Positions 33,851 to 47,400 of a stretch of 64,000 nt of DNA are shown here, one piece after another; the stretch's first letter is position 1, and each line of letters opens with the position of its first letter. The stretch is from contig NC_036450.1 of assembly GCF_002775205.1 (NCBI RefSeq), positions 27,182,288-27,246,287 on the forward strand, given 5' to 3'. The notes under the pieces are model-generated. The model was not told the origin of the DNA and did not search any database. It was given only the letters and a program-made list of their open reading frames with translations. The DNA is from Xiphophorus maculatus (taxonomy: Eukaryota; Chordata; Actinopteri; Cyprinodontiformes; Poeciliidae). Made by a program: the position numbers and the translations under genes.

Positions 33851-34890
33851 ACTGGTTTACTTCCAGCATACACTGTTAAACATAATAGACGTGTCCTTAA
33901 AAAAGCAAGGATTCCTTTTCAAATACATTGGCAACATGGTACTTGTGGTACACAAAACAAAACATGAGGAAAATCTGACCCCATTTCTTCTCATTTTACA
34001 GAAACTAAGGAAAAATGAATTTCAGGCTGTTTAAAAACAGTCTGTTCTTTGCTTTGCTAATATTTTCTGTATAACAAGAAAACTACTTGGGGACTACTTG
34101 CTTTGAATCTCTAAATAGATATTTACTCTAATCCGTTTCTGAGAACTACTTTATATACTACTTTATATAACGTACATGTTTCATGGAATCGACCACCTTC
34201 TGGTACCTGTAAACAGGTTATACAGCCCAGATTATTTGGACTATATTCTATAATTCCTCTGTACTTCTTAGATTTTGCCTCAGAAAAAGTGCATGTATAT
34301 GTATGTTAGTCAACAGATTTTATCTCTTTAAGGTCTGGAATTGGATTGATCCCCTGCATAGTGCTACCTTTTTGCCAGTGACCTTCTTCGTCCCTGACCA
34401 AACATCTGATTATTGACTACTGATTTATATAACCAGGAGAGTTGAGAACAAATTTATTTAGGTGTTGTAGTTACAGAACTGAAGCAGTTGTAGTGTGATA
34501 GAAATGCATAAAAAGTGTTGAAATAGTCCATTATCGAAGTTTCATTAATCACAATCTTGGTTTTAAATATTTTCCTACTAATTGACAATAATCTAGTCCA
34601 GAAGAGTTTAATTTTTTTTTTTTTAATTGGCGTAGATGAAAGATGTTGAAAGTAGTGCAAAATTAGATGAAATCGTCCCGTAGCCATTTCCCGAATCGGA
34701 AGCTGCAATCGAAAACCAACTTCAGCTTTGTCCCAAAAAGGAAAGAGTAGAGGAAAGGCAGAAAAAAGACCAAGCTGTTCTTTGGGAAAGGAACATGAAC
34801 TCAGTGGCAAGACCAGCATCCCAGTTTAACCGATGTCCGAAACAATATAGGAGCAAGTTATTTTTTATTTGTCCCCGTGCACTGATTCAT
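33851..34890. other. dcp2-ythdc2 intergenic region, nothing assigned
   Basis: AT-rich sequence. The 121-codon minus-strand frame at 34454-34819 has no recognisable similarity. No repeat family identified. Confidence 0.5.
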
Positions 34891-35056
34891 GTATTAGTGC
34901 TGTTCTAGTCGTCAGTTTATGAGTCTTTTATTCTGAAGAGGTCAGAGCGGATGCGTAGTCGCTTATCTTTCACTGACCGGATACTAGCTAACCTGGTGTG
35001 AAGTAGTGGCAACAAACCGGCAGAAGTTAGGAGGTGCACTGACGTTTAATTCCAAG
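34891..35056 (+). promoter_or_regulatory. ythdc2: Probable ythdc2 promoter and non-coding exon
   Basis: CG-containing sequence (GCGGATGCGTAGTCGC, GACCGGATACTAGC) after a long AT-rich stretch, ending in the strong splice donor CAAG|GTACGT at 35056/35057. The first visible ythdc2 coding exon begins right after a good acceptor (TTTTTGTGTTGCAG, ending 38446), so an upstream exon is expected; this is the best candidate. Confidence 0.35.
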
Positions 35057-35334
35057 GTACGTCCTCCCAAACACCGTAATGCAAATAGGAGGCCGGTCTC
35101 TCTATAAGGAAAATTTAAAATCGTTTTTAAACGGCTTCATTCCTCGGTTAAACGTACAGTTAGCTAATTTTAAAATCACGTTTCTCTCACACCGGACGCT
35201 AGCTTGTTTAGTTTTAGGTTTCGGTACCAGTGAAATGAAACGCATCATCTGGTTTATTTACTTTGGATCAACATTATTAGCTTGTTCTTCTTTTGCTCTT
35301 TCCTTCGGTTTGTTATTTTGTTTGTATTTCTTTT

Positions 35335-35402
35335 AATTCCTGTAAAGCACTTTGTATTGCCTTGTTGCTGAAAATGTGCTATATAAATAAAATGACCTTT
35401 AC
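35335..35402 (-). repeat. Inverted copy of the AGCACATTT retroposon family
   Basis: The reverse complement reads TTTATTTATATAGCACATTT, then AGCAACAAGGCAATACAAAG and TGCTTTACAGGAATTAAAAG, the same block as at 305, 19078, 29045 and 58700. Confidence 0.6.
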
Positions 35403-35639
35403 CTTTGTACTACTAGCTAGGCTCTATTACAGAATCCTGTCTTTCTTCCGAGAAGAAAAACAGTGAATAAAAGTTGGCGTTACAGTTTAAACCTTCTAGA
35501 CACTTTAATGTGGCTGGAAGGTTTAAACACACTCTTATTGAGAACAGAAGACATTAAATACAGACGTATTTAATATGACGTTTCCAGAAAATTCTATCAT
35601 CTATTATAACCTCTATAAATTAAGTTTGATGCACTCTTT

Positions 35640-37660
35640 CTAAGTTAACACCCTCTAAATTTTATGCAGTCTGGACACTTTTGTTTGTTGTTAATAAATG
35701 TCATGAACCAACTTTTAATTTTAATAAATTCTGATGTAATAGAATGCAAAAGGTGTAGATTCTCACCAGAATCTAAAACATTTGTATCATCAGCAAATAA
35801 AATAAGTCTTACGATTGATAGCATTGATGATACCTTGCATGTGCCATTAATGTATAAGATTAATAATTTGGGACCTAACACTGACCCTTGAGGAACACCA
35901 CATACAATGTTCAAACATTCAGACTGAAATTGTTCTATCTTCACAAATTGTTGCTTTAAGTAACTTTTCACCCAATTTAGTGTAGTCCCCCTGATTTCAT
36001 ATTGTTCCAATGTACTGACTAAAATGTGATTAATGGTATCAAATGCTTTTTTGAGAACAATGAACATGCCTCCAGCAAATCTCTTTTTATCTGTAGAGTT
36101 AGAAATATCCTCAATTTGTTCAATTAGTGCACGTGATACTGATCATTTACTTTTGAAGCCATATTGACTATTCACAAGTAATTGATGTTTTTCAATAAAA
36201 TTGTCCAGTCTGCTGTTGAATAGCTTTTCCAGAATTTTGGAAAATTGTGGAAGAAGAGAGACAGGGTGGTAATATGTGAAGTGGTGTTTATCTCCAGATT
36301 TGTACAGTGGAATAACTTCATCAATTTTCATACTTCTGGAAAACTGACCAGTTAATAAAGATAAATTAAAAATATGAGTAAGAATTTTAGAAATCCTCTT
36401 AATTACTTTTTTTTACCAGTAGCATGTCAATGTCATTATGATCAGAAGATGGGGTTTTTTGTTGTTTTTTTCAGCATTAACAGTATTTATAGCTTCACTT
36501 TCATGAACTGGTTTACCAAATATAGAACTGTCATTTCATTCAATTACAATATCATTTAATGTCACAGGATCGTGTATTTTGTTTGCTAGTTTTGGACCAA
36601 CAAGAAAGAACAAAGAAATGGTTTATGCATATTATTTATTACCATATCATTTTCAATAAATAGTCAGTATAGGAGTTGTCTTAGAGTTATTACTAATTAC
36701 AGTATTTAATGTTTTCCACACATCCTTTATGTCATGTTTATTGTTCTCTAATAATTTATATTTTCCTTCTTGCAATTGCATATAATAGAAGTTAACTTAT
36801 TTCTATACCTTTCATATTTACCTTTTTCTTCAATAGTCCTGTGTTGTATACAATTTTTATACAGTGTCTTTTATTACAGGCATTTACTCCTTGACATCCA
36901 TGGGTTATTTTTTGCCCTTGTTTTTTTCAGTACAGTTTTACAGGAAAATTTTTATCATAAGGAATCATAAATATTCTCAAAAACTCATAAGCCTTATTCA
37001 CAACATTTTCTTTGTATATTAATTGCCAGTCAAGTGTCTATACATTGATCAGTCTTAACTCTTAAATTAAATGGTTTATTTTCTTATTTGTTTTTCTGCT
37101 CTAATAGTTATATAATGTGAATACTGGGAGGTGGTCGCTCAAATGATTTGCTTTCCAAATCATTTGAAAAAAATATTGTCAAGCAATGTGGCACAGTGAA
37201 CTGTTATTCTAGTGGGTCGTGTGATTTTAGGAAATAAGCCAATGCTGAACATGGTGTAACCTTATGTTTGTTTGGATTTATTAAGTTGATATTAAAGTCA
37301 CCATCAATGATCATGATCCTATGTTTCACATTAGTAAAGAGTTCCTCTATCCAGTTTTTAAGTATGCTTATATCATAACCCAGTGTGCTGTAGATAGAAT
37401 CTATGACTATATTTTTCAGTTTTTCCCTATTTATTTTAATTTTAAGACATTCATGCACATTGTATACAATAGTTGATATTTTGTCCACCACTACTAATTC
37501 ACATCTACATACAGTAGATGGTTAGACCACAACCTTTTAGTTTTTTCTGTTCATACAGATCAGTTTACAACCAGGAAGTTCAACATCCATGTCTTTATCA
37601 CTGTTTATCCATATTTCTGACATTAATATAATGTTGAAGAGGTGTGTGAACTGATTTAAG
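35640..37660 (-). mobile_element. Decayed non-LTR retrotransposon (Jockey/I-like)
   Basis: Minus-strand fragments in order: endonuclease parts (ILMSEIWIN near 37620; RIMIIDGDFNINLINP near 37300), RT blocks IPLYKSGDKHHFTYYHPVSL (36330-36250) and KKAFDTINH ... VCGVPQGSVLGPKLLILYIN ... ILFADDTNVL (36060-35760). Stops and frameshifts between them. The YADD box is FADD. It lies in the putative ythdc2 5' intron. Confidence 0.75.
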
Positions 37661-37772
37661 TCCATCCATCCATCCATCCATCCATCCATCCATCCATCCA
37701 TCCATCCATCCATCCATCCATCCATCCATCCATCCATCCATCCATCCATCCATCCATCCATCCATCCATCCA
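37661..37772. repeat. (CATC)n microsatellite
   Basis: About 28 uninterrupted TCCA units, placed between the start of the LINE relic endonuclease and unrelated flank. Its minus-strand reading gives a spurious WMDG repeat peptide. Confidence 0.95.
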
Positions 37773-38139
37773 ACCACCCAGAAATCTGCGTTTTCACTTA
37801 TCTGTTAATTAAAATTAAATGTTCTTGTGCTTACTAAGGTTTCCTATGGAATTGGACCAATTTCTAGGGTTATTAAATGACTAAGACTGAGTAGTTCTCT
37901 GAAACAGCCTGACTTTTGTCTTACCTCAGGAAAATTGTCACATAAAATCTGCGAAAAAGTACTCACTCTCTGAATGATGTCGTGTGCTCTCTTTCCATGA
38001 ATGATGCAATTGCTGTGCATACAGTCAGGTATTACATATTAAACAATGCATTATTTTTATGAAAGTTCTTCCTTTAAAGTCAATAATGAGCGACATTTTC
38101 TCATAACCTGTAGGCAGACAGATCTGTTTTTTTCTTTAC

Positions 38140-38285
38140 GTTTTTTTTTTGGCTATTTAACAGTATTTGGACATGAAATAGGGAGGAAAGAGAAGTAGAA
38201 AACATGTTGTAAATGGTCTGAGACCGGGAATCAAACCCAAGACCACCGCAATGAGGACTACAGCGCACATCACTGTCTGCGTTCA
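38140..38285 (-). mobile_element. tRNA-derived SINE
   Basis: The reverse complement carries an RNA polymerase III B-box-like GGGTTTGATTCCCGG (38222-38236), preceded by AGTCCTCATTGCGGTGGTC. It continues into a CTTCTCTTTCCTCCCTATTT tail and A-rich end, the usual layout of fish tRNA SINEs. The A box is weak. Boundaries approximate. Confidence 0.5.
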
Positions 38286-38452
38286 CCTAAAAGTCTAACT
38301 TTCTGCTGTTCTCATACTTGAAACAATTTCTTTTTTTTGTTGTTGTTGACAAAACCTTCTATCACACGAGGTTAAAAAAGTGAACAGTTGGGTATTTAGT
38401 TTAGATCACTTGACACTAGTGAAGATGATGTCTTTTTGTGTTGCAGTGCACC

Positions 38453-41400
38453 ATGTTTAATGCTATGGGGACATCACAAAAACCGTCCAGGCGTCAGAAC
38501 ATGTCACCTCAAGGCTCCAGTTCCAGTGACTCGAAAACAATTCACATCGGTGAAGAAGTCAAAATAGCAGTGAACCTCTCTTTGGAGAGGTTTCGCTACA
38601 GTGATGAAAAAGGTACCAACAAAAACTTTTATCATTCATCCCTTTGCGCAAACAGCTCTGTTCTCTTATTGTCATGTTCTGTGTTTTCTGTGTGTTAATT
38701 TCGAGTTTTCGGTGTCTCCGTGTTGTCCTGTTCTCCCCTTGATTAGTTCCCAGGTGTTTCTTGTTCCCTGATTACCCCCAGTGTATTTAGTGTCACCTGT
38801 GTGTCTGCTCTTTGTCGGGTCCTCGTCTAATGTGCGTGCTGCCATTCCTGTGGTCCATTCGTGTTAACGGTTGCTACCGGCGTCGAGCCCTGGCTTCTGC
38901 TCGGCCGTGCTGCCCGTTGATTGGACTGTGTTGTATTTATTATAATCAATCATTCATCTTACCTGGGTCTGCTGCGTCTGCCTCACCACCTCAACACCAC
39001 CAACTCATGACACTTATGTGTTTTTCATAAGAAACTCTAAGGTACAAGTTAAAGTCTGTTTGAAGTTCAGTGTGTTGTGCATTGGATGGGATGGAGATCA
39101 AATCTGAAATAATAAGCATCATAGATGATGCACCATTTAAGAAAAATAAATGACAAAAAGCCTGTGAAATTTAGTTGCTTGTCTTTTGCACTCTGAATTT
39201 TGTTTACTGATGTCCTCTCTTTGACAATTGTAAGATCTCATTCAAGTCTTGAAACTTGAACTTCTCCTGCCCTTTATGATGTATAATATGAAGTAGTGCT
39301 GCACTGTACTGGAACAAACTGTCGTTGGGATTTTCTTTCTTACAATGTGGTTTATATTGCGGTATAAAAATATGCAGGAAGTTTCAATAGGATGTTGCAC
39401 CTTAAGTCACCTTTAGGAGCTATGACTCCAACAGCACCTTAAGTTATCCTGGACTCCTGCCATCATCAACCTGTACTGATCTTACTTCTTTATGTGAATG
39501 TTACAAGAATGTTTTTTTTTGTCTGTAATTGAGTTATTACTCGGGCTGCACAATATTAGAAAATATTTCAATAATGTTAGAAAAGTTCACATGCGTCTCT
39601 TTTCCACTGCCTGAAGTTCAATCAGACTCATCCTCTCTTGTTTTAGAGAGGATGGGTCTGACACTGTTTAGTTAGAATTACCCAAACTGTTGTTTACTAC
39701 TGTCTGCCGCTTGGTGCAGTATTTTACTTTACTGGTTGTGATTGATTGATATTTATCCAAGTCAAGGCAGTATTTGCAAGGAATATTCTGAATGAAAAAA
39801 CAATCTGTGATTGACTGTTGTGGTTACATTAACTTGGGTTAATGTAATCAAGTTTCAGAGCAGACACACACTACCATGTGACAGAACACGTATTGAGCAA
39901 GTGTGTGTGAGGTGGCTGGCCGCACATCATTCCTTGTACACCAGGACATGTGCATGTATCAGTCTCAAAGCACACTTAACGTCAACTTCTAAAAATGTGA
40001 ATACATGTTGAAATATATTTGTGGTTCACATTGAGCTTGCAGAACAAGAGCTGTGGCTTTTATGAGTGGCTCTTGGTATAAAAAGACGTTTTTGGTAGAA
40101 CACAAGATGGTTGATTTTGCCATCATACTCTTGTAAGCATCAGGAGTCAGGTTTTATGTGGAGTATGCTAACGTTTGCCCTTTCTGCTTTTGGTGGAACA
40201 GAGATGGAATTCCCATCCTCACTGTCCAGCACTGAGCGGGCCTTTATTCATCGACTGGCCCAGTCCCTGGGCTACATTTCCAAAAGCAAAGGGTGAGTTC
40301 AACTATTCAGTCTCTTTCAGCTCCTGATGCAAAATCTTAGGGCTGTTGAAAAATATTATTTTAGTAATTGAGTATTCTATAGATTATTCTGATGATTAAT
40401 TCAGTAATCACAGAAAATTTTTATAAAATAAAATATTGGTGAATTCTACCACAACAGCATATATACAGTATATATATATATATATATATATACCACAACA
40501 GCATGTATGTGTGTGTGTACGTACGTACAATGTAATAAATATGAATGTTTTTATTTCACTTTTTCAGAAAAGGCTCCAATCGTTTTCTGACAGTCAGGAA
40601 GAGAGATGTTTCAGACAAACCTCGGCCCAGTACATCTCTGGATCTGTGCCCCAGCTCCTTATATTTCATCCGCAGCCTGCTGCAGAGATTTCCCACCAGC
40701 AAGAAGGAACGTGCAGACATGCATCCCAACATCAAAAGTGGCATGTCTCTGGCTACAGAAACTAGTGATTATCTGTGTGTGTGTGTCTGTATTTGATGTT
40801 GTGGAGGGCACTATACAGAGATGAGAGGAGAGTAAAATGCACCTTGGATTTAGAGTTGGACAGAGGACTTTAACCTTGTCATCTGTCCAACACCAAAATA
40901 TAACTGGAAAACTTTAGACAAATTTGGATTATTTGACAGGCAGTGTAACTCAACTCATGTGGAGTGTGTTTGGTCACATAGTATCTGATGTATCATGTCT
41001 TGCTCCTCTTTTAGATAGCGGCTTTGACAGGAACAGAGCAAGTGGTCGCCTAAACAATGGCATTCCTATGGTTCCTAGGAAGAGAGCACCATCAGAACTG
41101 GACATTTTCCGAAGTTCCCTGCCTGTACATGAGCACCAGGAGGAGATTGTCCGACTGATCAGAGAAAACAGGGTGGTACTTGTTTTGGGAGAGACTGGCT
41201 CTGGAAAAACTACACAGGTGAGTGTTAATGCAGACGGATTTAGATGGTCAGTAAAGTTTTCTGTTTGGCTTATCGTCTCCCTTCAAAATCTTCCTATATT
41301 TGACATTCATATGTTTCTTTTCATTGAAAGCTTTTTGTCCTGGAGCATCAGTTTTAAGTTTCTGCTCGTATGATAGATGATCAGGTTTTTCTCTAGTATA

Positions 41401-44400
41401 GAAACTGTTCAAAACTAGTCTTTGGAAATCAATAGATGTTTTCAAGTTAAATGAATCTGTATCTTTATCCATTTGGACTTTTTGAAAAGCATGTATGTAA
41501 ATGTTATATGATACATTTCTGCTTTTTTTAACGTTTGATTTGTTCATATGTGGAAGAAAAATATTTCTGTATTTTAAGACTTAATAAGCTATGACATGAT
41601 ACTTGATGACAGAACCTGACAGCATGCTCACTGGTGAAAGGAGATGGATTTCTGTTCAAAATACATAAACTAAACATAATTTTAATCACATATTCATTAA
41701 ACAGACAGTAAGGAAATGTAGAAATAACTGTCTCTAAAATACTAATTACTTCTGGAATGTTTCTGTTTAGATTCCCCAGTTTTTGTTAGATGATTGTAGC
41801 AGAAATGGAAAACCCTGCAGGATTTTCTGTACTCAGCCCAGGCGCCTGGCTGCCATCGCTGTGGCTGAGAGAGTCGCAGCAGAGAGAGGCGAGAGTGTTG
41901 GCCAGACAGTTGGTTATCACATCAGACTGGAAAGCAGGTACATTTAACCTAAGCTAGTCAGATTCTATTTGGAAAAAACAAAGAGCTGTAAAACTGTTTA
42001 GAGCAAAATCCTGGAAAGAAAATTGGGACATCTATTGATATCTACTTTATTGAAGGGATTTTGGATGCTCTTCTTGATTATGCTGCGAAACTGGTCTTCC
42101 CAGATAATCTGCAATAGAATTAAAACTTCATGTTCTGACTGTATATAGCTGATCAGTGGTCGCTGGGTAGTAAGCTACAGCATAGACAAAATATTATTTT
42201 ATATTTATTAAATTTTTGTTTTCATTAGTTTTTTTAACACCCTTAATTTTTTTATTTGTTTTTTATTCTTCCTTTGTTTAACACTGTACTTAAATCTCTC
42301 ACTGGTGGCTTTCGTATGCAAGGGGAAGATCGCAAGGGAATATATTTCTTCAGTTTTTTCTGTAATATACTCAAAAGTTCAATAAAGAAATTTATTTTTT
42401 TAAAAAAGCTGGACGGGACGATACTGCAAACCTTTTCCATTTTTATACTTGCTCTTTGCATATTATTAGAATTTCATGTGATAAGCCAACCCAAAGTACC
42501 ATGATTGTTAAGTAGAAGAAAAGGGATTCATGCTCCCCTCGCCCCCTTTTTTTACATATAAAAATCTGAAACATGTTGAAATGAAAGGAGCCCATAGAAA
42601 TAACAAATTGTTTCCTAAAGCAGGCTAATTTGCAGATATAATGCAGAGAGAAGAATGTTCGAAAGGCCATCTGTCAGCTTTTGGAAACCCCTATTGAGTT
42701 CTTAAAATGTTTAGCAGCTGCTCTTTATTTTGTAAACCTCAGGGTCTCGCCCAAGACGCTGCTAACCTTCTGCACAAGTGGAGTCCTCCTCAGAACACTG
42801 ATGGCTGGGGATACCAGCCTCACAACTGTTACCCATGTCATTGTGGTGAGCATTAGCTCTATAAATGTAGCATCTTCAAGCTCATGATTGTAGCCTGAAG
42901 CAACTTCATTGATGTTTTATTCCAGCCTGAGGCCAGTATTTGGAATCTGAAGAACAGTACATACTGTTTTATGTAGATTTTTGATTTCTCAAATTTCCAC
43001 AACAAATTTAAGAGTAGTTATAGTTCTTGTAGTGGGGATAAAATATAATTTTTAACTTGTAGCTTGTGTTTTGTAGTAAAACGACATCATGATTTTGTGG
43101 CTTGTCCTTTCCAAACAGGATGAGGTTCACGAGCGTGATGGTCTAACTGACTTCCTTCTTACTAAGATGCGGGATGTTGTCCAGAGGATTCCCACACTGA
43201 AGTTGATTCTCTCTAGTGCAGCTCTGGATATAGATCTATTCCTCCAGTACTTTGGCTCCTGCCCTGTGATCCACCGTAAGTCCTGTGAATGTTTGATTTT
43301 TCCAGGAATTAAACATCCATCCACAAACCTGCATGGTAACAGAAAGTTGGTGCCTGTTTCCTGCGTAATAAACCTTGGCGAATGGAGCTCATAGCAGCTG
43401 ATGTAAAAACTCTTAGAAGAGGCTGATCTCCACACTGTAAAACAAAACATTCGCCCTGCTATCGGTGGATCACACTTCATCTTGTCTGCTTGTTTTGGTC
43501 AAAAGGGCTGATGGCGCAGAAAATGTGCAACCTAGTTTCAATCCCGTAGCTTGCCATTATCAGTGTGTCAATATGCCCTTTGAGATTTCAGTTGGATATA
43601 TAAAAGCTATGATAAATAACATTTAGTTTGTCTTTAGTGCAGTCACAGCTTGAGGTGCATAATTGCCTTGCACTTTCTTGAAACCAGAGTTCTATGTCTT
43701 TAGTTATCAGAATGTGGAAGGGTTTAATTGTAAGGTCTATCTCCACCTCCCCTGTTTTTTTCTGCAGCAGTTTCCAATGTTGTGGCAGAAAGTGTCAACC
43801 CAACAGCAGATGTGGTCAATGTCACCAGAGTGCACTCCCTCCAGGGGAGAGCAGTACGTTTCCAAATATCCACTTAGGGCAGCCTTCAATCCTTTGCAGG
43901 AATTTCCCATTTCCCCATACTTTTTAAAATGCAACGACAGAGGTGTATAACTGGCTACAGTAAATAATTTGTACTAAAATTATGGTTCACATTTTATGAA
44001 CTACCTTATAGTGGAGAGCTCCTTCACTGACAGACTGCTTCATCCAAAATGCAAAGGCGCATTATAGAATGTCCTTCCTTCCAGACTTTATGAACATCAC
44101 TGATCCCAACAAAACCAATGAATTATTTACATTCCTGCTGTTTTTTACATATCCCTATTATTTGCAGTTTGTTTCACTTCTTGCAGTCTTTGGTTTTTTA
44201 TACTTATGTATGTTCATTAAAAAAACATTTTTTAAGTAAGTTACTTGGTTGAAAATTTCTTTTAAGTAAAGCATACCATTTTCAATAGCTGTACAGTAAT
44301 ATTTGTTTCTACATAGACTGTTATTCTTATTTTTACATTGTTTATCTTTGAGTTAATATGCATTCTCACACATAGCTTTAACTTGATGCTGATACATTGA

Positions 44401-47400
44401 ATTTTCCCACTGTGGGGAAACTCCTGGTAGTTTCCCCATGTTTCTGGATCTCTGAAATACTTACTTACTACTTATTGTTAAGAAAATCATTAGTCATCAT
44501 TGAAAGAAAAAATATTCCAAGCAGTTCAAAACAGAACTTTCACAGCCTTTCTAAAAGTTTTAAAGTAAATTTATAAAAATGGGAAAATTACCTCCTGATC
44601 TGATTTATTTGAGAATCCCTTTCACCATGGCAATGTGTTAGTAATCACTAAATCACTCTGTTTGTAGTTAAAGGGAAACTATTTGAAGTGAAGGAGCTCT
44701 TTCTGGAGGATATCCTGCGGCAGACGGGTTTTAATAGAAAGGACATCTGGAAATATCAGGAAGAGACTCAGAGAAGTATGAAGCTTTTCTTTTTTAACCT
44801 TCTCCAGCCTTCTCACTGATTTCATGTTAAGCTCCACTGTCCATGTGATATTCAGGAGAGGGGAAGCAGAAACGATTGACAGAGTGGTGTGAGACGGTGG
44901 AGAGCGGTTCTGTTGGTGGGAAACGGACCCACATGTTGGCTCCAGGCTTCCTTCATTCTGGCAGCTGTGGGGACAGAGAAGATGAGGGCTCCATCAAGCT
45001 GGCAAGCCAAACACACGACATTATACATTATGAAGCATCCACAACACACATTCTGTTCCCTCTTCTACATGATCTGATGATTGTTTTAGCATTTTGACAC
45101 CTAGGCCTGTCGCGATAAACAATAAATCAATTAATCGTACGATTAGGCCTGTCACGATAGCAAATTTTGCTCAATGATTAATTGTCTCAAAAATTATTGC
45201 GATAAACGATAATATTGTTTGAAGACCTTTTTACACTGATCTAATGGAAATGACGTAATAATGCATGCAATTTCTTGCCAAAGATAGATACACTTTGTTT
45301 TCAAAAGAACACTAAACACTGGAGCTGATACACAAAATAAACAAAACAACCAAAAACAAAAATAAAATGGATTCTCAGTCTCCATTAACAAAAAACTCAC
45401 TTGAAAAAAAAAACTAAACAACATAAAGCCAAAGTGGGAATAAATACTGCATTCAACCAAAAGATTATGAAGTCTGTATATTATGTTGCCCTTCAGTAAT
45501 AATTAGATTTAAATAGAGAAGATGGGCACATCGACCACCTGATGCAATAGTTCACACTACATGATTTTTGCTCCTATTTTTCCCCTTACAACAATCTTAG
45601 AACGTTGGTCTTTCTAAGACTGTGTGGTGTGTTACAGTAGATCGTTGCCACTCCGATCTGACTGGGAGCTTTAACACAGCCTGTTGAATGTGACAGGCAG
45701 CCAATCAGAAAGCTGGATTCTCCTCCACGCTTTCTGAGGGGAAATTACAGAGGGGAATCCCAAACAGCTGACACTACACAACCCCGGACATCGGAGATGA
45801 TATGTAGAAACAACATTAATGTTTATTCAACACGCAAAGAATATAGAAATGACAAGGGGAGGAGTTGGAGCGAAATTGCTACCGCAGTTGATAAACCTGG
45901 TAACTTTTCAGCTGTTCTTCGTTAACGTGACGTAAATAGGTTCTAATGATTTTCATTCAGTCAGGACTTTACGCTGACACTAGCCACATGCATTGCAGGT
46001 AGATTGTAGTAAAGCATTGATTAATGCCTGGTTTTAAAATTAGTTCACTGGACTTGTAGCCATTATTTTGTGCCCATTGTTGGACACCACACGGCAGGAA
46101 CGAACCCGATCGAACCGTTATACCTAGGATTTCTGTCGGCTAATGTTTGGTCTGTCAGGTTTTGAAAATGGGCCGACAATCAGCCGACAGATCTAAGACC
46201 GTGTCGTGTGCGCTGGGCTTTACAGTAAGGAAATGAGGAAGGGAGAGTCAGTGGAGAGCACCTGAGTTGAGCCTTTTTTCATTTGGTGTCATCAACAGAA
46301 AGAGAAAAGGGCCGGAAGAGACGATAATGCCGATAATTAAAATGACGTCGATAGTTTTAATTTATCGTACGATTAATTGATTTACCGTTTATCGCGACAG
46401 GCCTATGTGTGATAAATTAAAACTATCGACGTCATTTTAAATATCGTCTCTTCCGGCCTTTTTCTCTTTCTGTTAATGACACTGAATGAAAAAAGGCTCA
46501 ACTCCAGTGCTCTCCACTGACTCTCCCTTCCTCATTTCCTTACTGTAAAGCCCAGCGCACACGACACGGTCTTAGAGTTGTCGGCTGATTGTCGGCCCAT
46601 TTTCAAAACCTGACAGACCAAACATTAGCCGACAGAAATCCTAGGTATAACGGTTCCATCGGGTTCGTTCCTGCCGTGTGGTGTCCAACAATGGGCACCA
46701 AATAATGGCTACAAGTTCAGTGAACTAATTTTAAAACCAGGCATTAGTCAATGCTTTACTACAATCTACCTGCAATGCATGTTGCTAGTGTCAGCGTAAA
46801 GTCCTGACTGAATGAAAATCATTAGAACCTATTTACGTCACGTTAACAAAGAACAGCTGAAAAGTTACTGGGTTTATCAACTACGGTAGCAATTTCGCTC
46901 CAACTCCTCCCCTTGTCATTTCTATATTCTTTGCATGTTGAATAAACTTTAATGTTGTTTCCACATATCATCTCCAAAGTCCGCTGGCCGTGTCAGCTGT
47001 TTGTAATTTTCCCTCAGAAAACTCAGAGGAGAATCCACGCTTTCTGATTGGCTATCTGTCACATTCAACAGGTCTAGTTAAAGCTCCCAGTCGGGGAAAA
47101 CTCCTGATTTAGATCGGAGCGGCTACCGTAACACACCATACAATCTTAGAAAGACCAACGTTCTAAGATTGTTGTAAGGGGAAAAATAAGAGCAAAAAAT
47201 CATGTAGTGTGAACTATTGCATCAGGTAGTAAATGTGCCCATCTTCTCTATTTAAATCTAATTATTACTGAAGGGCAACATAATATACAGACTTCATAAT
47301 CTGCACTCTTTTGGTTGAATGCAGTATTTATTTCCACTTTGGCTTTATGTTGTTTAGTTTTTTTTCCACGTACATTTTTTGTTTTTGTTTTTGGTTGTTT

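Noticed and set aside
34454..34819. 121-codon minus-strand frame
   Set aside because: No recognisable domain and low-complexity lysine and hydrophobic runs; likely chance in intergenic DNA.
35645..36331. Open frames with KKAFDTINH and SVLGPKL as new genes
   Set aside because: They are reverse transcriptase blocks of a decayed non-LTR element.
37661..37772. CRISPR-like regular array
   Set aside because: Pure 4-bp microsatellite without spacers, in a vertebrate genome.
37537..37797. Tandem WMDG-repeat peptide
   Set aside because: It is the translation of a (CATC)n microsatellite joined to a LINE fragment.
38222..38236. Functional tRNA gene
   Set aside because: Only a B-box-like element in a SINE; no cloverleaf and a degraded A box.
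45194..45460. [12 protein letters not shown]... frame recurring at 47311-47541 and 50483
   Set aside because: Recurs because the hAT-type element is repeated; no domain, broken differently in each copy.
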